Origin: CAYFUT01 sp964346395
GTDB taxonomy: Bacteria > Bacillota > Halanaerobiia > Halobacteroidales > Halobacteroidaceae
DNA: 27,912 bases
Direction: 5' to 3'
Assembly (NCBI GenBank): GCA_964346395.1
Contig: CAYFUT010000032.1
Location: 1 to 27,912 of the forward strand
Shown here: positions 22,699-27,912 of the stretch, piece after piece
How the letters are laid out: each line of letters opens with the position of its first letter
Position numbering within the stretch: the first letter of the stretch is position 1
Program-made: the position numbers and the translations under genes
Notes under the pieces: generated by a model
The model's input: the letters and a program-made list of their open reading frames with translations, nothing else
Told to the model about the DNA's origin: nothing
Database searches by the model: none

Positions 22699-22744
22699 TA
22701 AGTGAAAAGGATAACAATTAAATTCTAAGTGAAAATAATAACAA
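22699..22744 (+). repeat. Tandem 19-mer direct repeat upstream of coaD
   Basis: TAAGTGAAAAGGATAACAA (22699-22717) and TAAGTGAAAATAATAACAA (22726-22744) match at 17 of 19 positions, 27 bases apart. Possible paired regulator-binding sites. Confidence 0.4.
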
Positions 22745-22807
22745 AACTAAAGGAAAGGGGGATTAGAACTAATACAAGTTATTGTTTATTAAGGGGAGAT
22801 GTTATTA

Positions 22808-23284
22808 ATGAATAAAGCAGTTTATCCAGGAACGTTTGATCCGGTTACTAACGGGCATCTTGACTTAATTAAACGGGCAAATAAATTTGTTGACCATTTG
22901 ATAATTGCTATTTGTGTCAATCCTGATAAAAGGCCGCTGTTTAGCAGTCAAAAGCGGGCTGAAATGGTGCGGAACAATGTAGAATTAGAAAATGTAGAGG
23001 TTAAAATCTGCCGCCAGCTCTTAATTGATTTTTTACAGCAGGAAGAAGCAGATTTAATTATTAGAGGACTGCGGGCTGTATCTGATTTTGAAGAAGAGTT
23101 TCAAATGGCGCTGATGAATAAAAAGCTGGAATCAGAGATAGAAACTATTATGATGGTTTCTAAATCGGAATATAATTATTTAAGTTCTAGCTTGGTTAAA
23201 GAAGTAGCGCAATTTAGCGGCTGTGTACAAGGTTTAGTACCGGAAGATGTTGCAGGTAAGTTGAAGACTAAACTAACTAATTAA
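22808..23284 (+). CDS. coaD: Phosphopantetheine adenylyltransferase
   Basis: Penultimate step of coenzyme A synthesis: joins ATP and 4'-phosphopantetheine to dephospho-CoA. YPGTFDPVTNGHLDLI holds the nucleotidyltransferase T/HxGH motif (T14-x-G-H17). Further signatures are IIRGLRAVSDFEEEFQMALMN and YNYLSSSLVKEVA. 158 residues from ATG 22808 (SD AGGGGAG nine bases upstream); the in-frame ATG at 22799 abuts the SD. Only 15 bases separate it from the enoyl-CoA hydratase gene, so CoA synthesis and CoA-ester reduction may be co-expressed. Confidence 0.94.
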   Translation: MNKAVYPGTFDPVTNGHLDLIKRANKFVDHLIIAICVNPDKRPLFSSQKRAEMVRNNVELENVEVKICRQLLIDFLQQEEADLIIRGLRAVSDFEEEFQMALMNKKLESEIETIMMVSKSEYNYLSSSLVKEVAQFSGCVQGLVPEDVAGKLKTKLTN

Positions 23285-23299
23285 GGGGGGAAGAAAAAA

Positions 23300-23722
23300 G
23301 TGGAAACAACAAATACGATTAAAGATTTAGAGGTGGGACAGCAGGCTAGTTTTACTAAAACTATTACTGAGGCTGAGGTAGTTAATTACGCGGGAGTAAC
23401 TGGAGATTTTAATCCAGCTCATGTTAATGAGGAGTTTGCTCAACAGACGATGTTTAAAGGAAGAATTGCCCATGGAATGCTGGGAGCAGGTTTAATTTCA
23501 GCTGTGTTAGGGACTAAACTTCCAGGGCCGGGCGCAATTTATATTTCTCAGAATTTACAGTTTAAAGCGCCGGTTCAGTTTGAAGATACAATTACTGCTA
23601 CGGTGACGGTTAAAGAAAAAAAGGAAGCCAAAAACAGAGTAATAATGGAAACAAAGTGTACTAATCAGAAAGATAAAGAAGTTATTACCGGTCAGGCAGT
23701 TTTGATGCCGCCAAAAGAATAA
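23300..23722 (+). CDS. MaoC/PhaJ-type (R)-specific enoyl-CoA hydratase
   Basis: Hot-dog fold hydratase predicted to interconvert enoyl-CoA and (R)-3-hydroxyacyl-CoA. The catalytic pair D36 and H41 lies in GDFNPAHVNEE, followed by GRIAHGMLGAGLIS, the usual hydratase-2 motif. 140 residues, PhaJ length, one domain. GTG start 23300 behind GGGGGGAAG. Stereochemistry opposite to crotonase is expected for the family. It directly precedes an acyl-CoA dehydrogenase and its Etf genes; hydration of the product of that enzyme, or supply of its substrate, is likely. Confidence 0.85.
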   Translation: METTNTIKDLEVGQQASFTKTITEAEVVNYAGVTGDFNPAHVNEEFAQQTMFKGRIAHGMLGAGLISAVLGTKLPGPGAIYISQNLQFKAPVQFEDTITATVTVKEKKEAKNRVIMETKCTNQKDKEVITGQAVLMPPKE

Positions 23723-23756
23723 ATAAATTGATTATTTAAAAAAAGGAGGATTTGAA

Positions 23757-24896
23757 ATGGATTTTGAATTGACTGATGAGCAAGAAATGATTAGAAAAAC
23801 AATTGAAAATTTTGCAGCTAAAGAAGTAGAACCGATTGCAGCTGAAATTGATGAGACTTGTGAATTTCCTAAAGAAAATGTTGAAAAAATGGCCGAGGCT
23901 GATATGTTAGGGATCCCTTTTCCGCAGGAGTATGGAGGAGCTGGGTCAGATACTTTAAGTTATATTTTGGCAGTAGAAGAGTTATCTAAGGCTTGTGCCA
24001 CTCATGGAGTTATTTTATCAGCTCATACTTCACTAGGAGCGCATCCTATTTATAAATATGGAACTGAAGAACAGAAAGAAAAGTACCTAAAGCCGTTAGC
24101 TAAAGGAGATAAGTTAGGAGCATTTGGTTTAACTGAACCTAATGCGGGAACTGATGCAGCCAGTCAGAGTACAGTAGCTAAGCGGGATGGCGATGAGTAT
24201 GTAATTAACGGTAATAAAATATTTATCACCAATGCCGGAGAAGCTGATATTTTTATCATTATGGCTATGACTGATAAAAGTAAAGGAACTAGAGGAATTA
24301 GTGCTTTTATAGTAGAGGCGGATACTCCAGGCTTTACTGTAGGTAAAAAAGAAGACAAAATGGGAATTAATGCGTCCGATACAAGAGAATTAATTTTTAA
24401 TGACGTTAGACTTCCTAAAGAGAATTTATTAGGAGAAGAAGGAATGGGGTTTAAGATTGCTATGGAAACATTAGACGGCGGCCGGATAGGAATAGCAGCT
24501 CAGGCGTTAGGAATAGCCCAGAGAGCTTTGGATGAAGCAGTACAGTATGCAAAGGAAAGAGAACAGTTCGGCCGGCCGATCGGCAAATTCCAGACAATTC
24601 AGTTCAAGATAGCAGAAATGGAAACTAAGATTCAAGCAGCTAGGAACCTAGTTTATAAAGCAGCATTAACTAAAGATAAAGGAGAAGACTTTTCTAAAGC
24701 AGCTGCGATGGCTAAATATTATGCTTCTGATATAGCAGTAGAAGCAGCCCGAGAATCAATTCAAATTCATGGTGGCTATGGATATATAAAAGAATATCCA
24801 GTAGAAAGATTATTAAGAGATGCTAAGATAACTGAAATTTATGAAGGAACAACTGAAGTTCAGAAAATGGTTATTGGCGGCGCTTTATTAAGCTAA
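23757..24896 (+). CDS. Acyl-CoA dehydrogenase, probably butyryl-CoA dehydrogenase type
   Basis: FAD flavoprotein of the acyl-CoA dehydrogenase family, 379 residues, the length of clostridial Bcd. Visible: N-terminal helical domain (MDFELTDEQEMIRKTIENFA), FAD/substrate segment AFGLTEPNAGTDA and IFITNAGEADIFI, GGRIGIAAQALGIAQ, REQFGRPIGKFQ, and catalytic base E363 in EIYEGTTEVQ. With etfB and ferredoxin-fused etfA behind it, it probably reduces crotonyl-CoA or a related enoyl-CoA, possibly by electron bifurcation. Chain-length or aromatic specificity (butyryl versus caffeyl type) cannot be decided from sequence reading. Hydroxybutyryl-CoA dehydrogenase and thiolase genes are not adjacent. Confidence 0.88.
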   Translation: MDFELTDEQEMIRKTIENFAAKEVEPIAAEIDETCEFPKENVEKMAEADMLGIPFPQEYGGAGSDTLSYILAVEELSKACATHGVILSAHTSLGAHPIYKYGTEEQKEKYLKPLAKGDKLGAFGLTEPNAGTDAASQSTVAKRDGDEYVINGNKIFITNAGEADIFIIMAMTDKSKGTRGISAFIVEADTPGFTVGKKEDKMGINASDTRELIFNDVRLPKENLLGEEGMGFKIAMETLDGGRIGIAAQALGIAQRALDEAVQYAKEREQFGRPIGKFQTIQFKIAEMETKIQAARNLVYKAALTKDKGEDFSKAAAMAKYYASDIAVEAARESIQIHGGYGYIKEYPVERLLRDAKITEIYEGTTEVQKMVIGGALLS

Positions 24897-24924
24897 ATTC
24901 AACAAGTAAAAGGAGGTAAAATAA

Positions 24925-25731
24925 ATGGATATTGTAGTATGTGTTAAACAGGTGCCAGATACGAATGAAGTTGAGATAGATCCGGAAGAAGGAACTTTAA
25001 TTAGAGAAGGAATTCCAAGTATTATTAATCCCGAAGATAAAAATGGAATTGAAGAAGCAGTTAAGTTAAAAGAAGAGTATGGAGGCACAGTAACAGTAAT
25101 TAGTATGGGTCCACCGCAGGCTGAGGTAGCTTTAAAAGAAGCTTTAGCAATGGGGGCTGACGAAGCAATTTTATTAAGTGATAGAGCTTTTGCTGGTTCA
25201 GATACGTTGGCAACGGCTTATACATTAACTAAAGGAATTGAACAGCTAGATAATTATGATTTAATTTTCTGCGGGAGAGAAGCAATAGATGGAGATACAG
25301 CTCAGGTAGGGCCTCAGATAGCAGAAAATTTGGATATTCCACAAATAACTTATGCAACTAAGCTAAATTTAGATGGTACCCAGGCAAAAGTAAGAAGAAA
25401 GACAGAAGATGGATATAGTATCATAGAAACGGAACTGCCGATGTTAGTAACAGTACTCGAAGCTCTTAACGAACCGCGCTATCCTTCAATTAAGGGAATC
25501 ATTAATGCTCATCGTAAACAAGAAGTTAAAGTTTGGGGTGTAGAGGATTTAGAAGATGTTGATAAAAGCAAATTAGGTTTAGACGGTTCTCCAACCCAGG
25601 TACGGGATACATTTGTTCCTACGCACGAAAAGAAAGGTGAAATTTTAGAAGGTACTTCCCAAGAAAAAGCTCAAGTGTTAGTAGAAAAATTAAAAGAAGA
25701 ACTCGGAAGTTTTTATGTTTCGCAGAACTAG
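24925..25731 (+). CDS. etfB: Electron transfer flavoprotein beta subunit
   Basis: Beta subunit of Etf, which with EtfA carries FAD and passes electrons to or from the acyl-CoA dehydrogenase. MDIVVCVKQVPDTNEVEID start, AVKLKEEYGGTVTVISMGPP, KEALAMGADEAILLSDRAF, and the signature CGREAIDGDTAQVGPQIAE with LPMLVTVLEALNEPRYPS. 268 residues, like bifurcating clostridial EtfB (about 260). Perfect SD AGGAGGT before ATG. Sits between the dehydrogenase and etfA with about 30-base gaps. Confidence 0.93.
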   Translation: MDIVVCVKQVPDTNEVEIDPEEGTLIREGIPSIINPEDKNGIEEAVKLKEEYGGTVTVISMGPPQAEVALKEALAMGADEAILLSDRAFAGSDTLATAYTLTKGIEQLDNYDLIFCGREAIDGDTAQVGPQIAENLDIPQITYATKLNLDGTQAKVRRKTEDGYSIIETELPMLVTVLEALNEPRYPSIKGIINAHRKQEVKVWGVEDLEDVDKSKLGLDGSPTQVRDTFVPTHEKKGEILEGTSQEKAQVLVEKLKEELGSFYVSQN

Positions 25732-25764
25732 TTTGATTCAAAATAATAGAAGGAGGAAACATAA

Positions 25765-27021
25765 ATGTTAAATATTTTAACAGAAGAATGCACCGGCTGC
25801 GGTATATGTATAGATAAATGCCCCTTTGATGCCTTAACTATGGAGGATAATAAAGCAGTAGTTGATCATGATAAATGTACTTTATGTGGAGCATGTGTAG
25901 AGCCTTGTCCAGTAGAAGCCATAGAATTAGAAGAAACGGATACACCGGAGCAAGAAAAAGTAGATTTATCAGCTTATGATGGAGTCTGGGTTTTAGCTGA
26001 GCAGAAAGACAATAAATTATTGGATGTATCTTTAGAATTAGTCAGTGAGGCTCGAAAGTTAGCTGAAAAATTAGATGAAGATGTAGCGGCTGTATTAGCG
26101 GGGGAAGATGTGAAAGAAGAAGCAAAAGAGCTGATAGCTTATGGAGCTGATCATGTTTATGTAATTGAGGATCAAGAGTTAAAGAATTATAGAACGGAGC
26201 CTTATGCTCACGTATTTGCGGAATTAATTACAGAATACAAACCAGAAATAGTCCTGTTAGGAGCGACAAATAACGGAAGAGATTTAGGGCCGAGACTATC
26301 AACTAGATTGCAGACAGGTTTGACGGCTGACTGTACTCAATTGGATATAGATAAAGAAAAAGAAATATTATTACAAACCAGACCGGCTTTTGGCGGCAAT
26401 CTAATGGCAACAATAGTTTGTCCTAATCACCGCCCACAGATGTCTACAGTAAGGCCGGGGGTTATGGAAAAAGCAGAACCTGATTATGATAGAACAGGGG
26501 ATATAACAGAGACAGAAGCAGATTTAGGAGATGAGATTAAATCAGAGGTTAAAAATAAAGTAGTAAAGATTGGTTCTCATCTGCATGATGCAGATATTTT
26601 AACTCAGATAAAAGAGGTAGTAAAAGAAGCTAGTGCAAGTGTAAATTTAGAAGAGGCAGAAATTATTGTTGCTGGCGGACGGGGTGTCGGCAGCCCAGAG
26701 GGATTTGAATGTATTGAAGAATTAGCCGATGTACTAACCGGGGAAGTAGGTGCTTCTCGAGCTGTAGTAGATGAAGGCTGGATTGATAAAGAACATCAGG
26801 TAGGACAGACCGGAAAGACTGTACAGCCTAGATTATATATAGCCTGCGGAATTTCGGGGGCTATTCAACATAGAGCGGGAATGAAAACTTCTGATTATAT
26901 TATAGCAATTAATACAGATTCTGAAGCTGAAATATTTGATATCTGTGACTATGGTATTGTAGGGGACTTACATGAAATTGTGCCTTTACTGGCTAAAGAA
27001 TTTCAGCAGTTAAATAGTTAG
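25765..27021 (+). CDS. etfA: Electron transfer flavoprotein alpha subunit with N-terminal 2x[4Fe-4S] ferredoxin domain
   Basis: Residues 1-55 are a bacterial-type ferredoxin domain with two complete cluster motifs, C9-C12-C15-C19P and C38-C41-C44-C48P. Residues about 68-260 are the EtfA N-terminal domain, and 285-418 the FAD-binding C-terminal domain (AGGRGVGSPEGF, GASRAVVDEGW, HQVGQTGKTVQPRLYIACGI, INTDSEAEIFDICDYGIVGD). 418 residues against about 335 for plain EtfA. The same fusion is known in CarE of the Acetobacterium caffeyl-CoA reductase, an electron-bifurcating complex. It could exchange electrons with ferredoxin. SD AAGGAGGA. Confidence 0.93.
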   Translation: MLNILTEECTGCGICIDKCPFDALTMEDNKAVVDHDKCTLCGACVEPCPVEAIELEETDTPEQEKVDLSAYDGVWVLAEQKDNKLLDVSLELVSEARKLAEKLDEDVAAVLAGEDVKEEAKELIAYGADHVYVIEDQELKNYRTEPYAHVFAELITEYKPEIVLLGATNNGRDLGPRLSTRLQTGLTADCTQLDIDKEKEILLQTRPAFGGNLMATIVCPNHRPQMSTVRPGVMEKAEPDYDRTGDITETEADLGDEIKSEVKNKVVKIGSHLHDADILTQIKEVVKEASASVNLEEAEIIVAGGRGVGSPEGFECIEELADVLTGEVGASRAVVDEGWIDKEHQVGQTGKTVQPRLYIACGISGAIQHRAGMKTSDYIIAINTDSEAEIFDICDYGIVGDLHEIVPLLAKEFQQLNS

Positions 27022-27027
27022 AACTTC

Positions 27028-27064
27028 AAGCCTGGTCGAAATAACTTTCGGTCAGGCTTTTTAT
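27028..27064 (+). terminator. Terminator after etfA
   Basis: AAGCCTGGTCGAAA (27028-27041) pairs over 14 positions (two G-T wobbles) with TTTCGGTCAGGCTT (27046-27059), loop TAAC, followed by TTTTT. Confidence 0.9.
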
Positions 27065-27130
27065 GTGCTCCGCAAATTATAAATCTTAAAAATTGGAAAT
27101 TAATATATTGTAATATAGTGGAAAATAAAT

Positions 27131-27159
27131 TTAAAGTTAATTATAAAGCCTGATATAAT
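27131..27159 (+). promoter_or_regulatory. Candidate promoter of the last membrane protein gene
   Basis: Perfect -10 TATAAT (27154-27159) with a weak -35 TTAAAG (27131-27136), 17-base spacer, 50 bases before the ATG. Confidence 0.45.
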
Positions 27160-27208
27160 TAACTAAAATAAGATAATGAAAAAATAATTAACTAGAGGAG
27201 AGATTAAA

Positions 27209-27712
27209 ATGAATTATAATAGTCGTTGGCTGATTAAGATGATAGTAATATTAAGTTTAACCTTGCTTAGTCAAACATTAGGCCTTTCTTATGTTGCTTC
27301 TATTTTATTTAATATGTTCTTATTTACTTCTATGTTAATAGTTGGTACAGCAGGAGCGATTTTAATCGGGGGGTTAACGCCGTTAATTGCAATCAAATTA
27401 GGATTGTTACCTGCTACTTTAATGGTTTTATTACCATTTATTATTGGAGGTAATATAGTTTTAGTAGTAATTTATAATTATTTGGGAGAAAAAGATAAAT
27501 TATTAGCTGTAGGAATAGCCGCTTTTATTAGATTTACCATTTTATCTTCAGGAGTCAGATATTTATCAGATTTGCCTGAGGAAATCTCTAATATGATGCA
27601 GGCATCACAATTAGCTACTTCATTAGTGGGGGGATTATTATCTTTATTGTTAATAGTTTTAATTGTTAAAATAGATAATGATTACTTAAAGTTGTTGCCT
27701 GATCAATTATAA
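27209..27712 (+). CDS. Small integral membrane protein, ECF-transporter S-component-like
   Basis: A 167-residue protein with about five hydrophobic helices. VGTAGAILIGGLTPLIAIKLGLLPATLMVLLPF resembles clostridial membrane proteins related to ECF-transporter S components (also misannotated as iron hydrogenase in databases), which bind vitamins or other trace compounds. This assignment rests on overall pattern only. A TATAAT-type promoter, SD GAGGAGA and upstream terminator mark it as a separate transcription unit. Substrate unknown; no energising EcfA/T genes nearby. Confidence 0.5.
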   Translation: MNYNSRWLIKMIVILSLTLLSQTLGLSYVASILFNMFLFTSMLIVGTAGAILIGGLTPLIAIKLGLLPATLMVLLPFIIGGNIVLVVIYNYLGEKDKLLAVGIAAFIRFTILSSGVRYLSDLPEEISNMMQASQLATSLVGGLLSLLLIVLIVKIDNDYLKLLPDQL

Positions 27713-27757
27713 AAACTAGCATTTAGAAAGAGAAAAAGATATAAATTAATCTTCCCT

Positions 27758-27788
27758 TTGTAGATAAATCCCCACAATTGTAGATAAA
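27758..27788 (+). repeat. Direct repeat TTGTAGATAAA
   Basis: Two identical 11-mers (27758-27768 and 27778-27788), start to start 20 bases, i.e. about two helical turns. They lie in the 200-base gene-free end of the window, possibly upstream of the next gene. Nothing else is recognised there. Confidence 0.35.
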
Positions 27789-27912
27789 GATATACACTAT
27801 GCAGGTTAAATTATACAATTTAGTAGTTATAATCGATATTGACTTGGTTAGCCATAAAAAAATTTATATTTTATTTCTGTCTCATCCCTTGATATCTAGC
27901 AGTATAAAATAA

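Larger units (their letters stand above)
22354..22807. other. AT-rich intergenic region between eno and coaD
   Basis: No ORF of note. It holds the hairpin behind eno (22367-22404), a bulged hairpin (22456-22494), about 125 bases of very AT-rich sequence, an orphan terminator (22621-22655), two near-identical 19-mers (22699-22744) and the coaD SD. Confidence 0.8.

Noticed and set aside
22354..22807. Riboswitch upstream of coaD
   Set aside because: No known riboswitch core could be recognised; the terminator is 150 bases before the SD and the region between has only short direct repeats.
4121..27842. Shared near-14-mer ATAAYCGATATTGA at 4121-4134 and 27829-27842
   Set aside because: With one mismatch allowed, such a match between two places in 28 kb of AT-rich DNA is expected by chance.

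Overview
The window is AT-rich, Gram-positive-type DNA with strong purine-rich Shine-Dalgarno (SD) sites, many GTG/TTG starts and very acidic housekeeping enzymes (GapA, Pgk, TpiA, Eno). Acidic proteins, a CggR-headed glycolytic operon, RapZ-YvcK-WhiA and ferredoxin-fused EtfA together suggest an anaerobic halophilic Firmicute, most likely Halanaerobiales. That placement is inference; there is no rRNA here to test it. Two runs of exactly 100 N (10661-10760, 18515-18614) mark scaffold joins in a draft assembly.

Region 1 (1-8560) is an accessory starch region. It holds three tandem GH13 alpha-amylase paralogues: two lipoproteins with an N-terminal Ig-like domain, then one cytoplasmic form. Further on come a membrane-anchored protein with a glucodextranase C-terminal-type domain and a free-standing CBM25-like starch-binding module. 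Between them lie a reverse-strand VapBC-type toxin-antitoxin pair and a frameshifted AhpD-like gene. A small membrane-anchored protein on the minus strand closes the region.

Region 2 (8813-14992) starts with an orphan mannose-family PTS EIIC-like membrane protein and a YcdX-like PHP phosphatase. After gap 1 come a second PHP protein, rapZ, yvcK and whiA, the central-metabolism/cell-envelope cluster of Firmicutes, here without crh.

Region 3 (15012-22353) is the lower glycolysis operon cggR-gapA-pgk-tpiA-gpmI-eno. It has a recognisable promoter and a CggR-type operator upstream of cggR, a strong hairpin between gapA and pgk, and gap 2 between pgk and tpiA.

Region 4 (22354-27912) holds an AT-rich intergenic stretch with an orphan intrinsic terminator. 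It is followed by coaD and a beta-oxidation/butyrate-type set: MaoC-type enoyl-CoA hydratase, acyl-CoA dehydrogenase, etfB, and etfA with two [4Fe-4S] clusters. A small integral membrane protein resembling ECF-transporter S components ends the window.

Together the genes describe starch breakdown outside and inside the cell, glycolysis under a sugar-phosphate-sensing repressor, and re-oxidation of reductant through an enoyl-CoA-reducing Etf system. The most notable non-coding structures are hairpins built from degenerate NNTRAG hexamers in three intergenic regions, heptamer tracts behind two of the amylases, and a leader ORF plus SD-masking hairpin in front of the membrane-anchored surface protein. 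No rRNA, tRNA, CRISPR array or insertion sequence was recognised.
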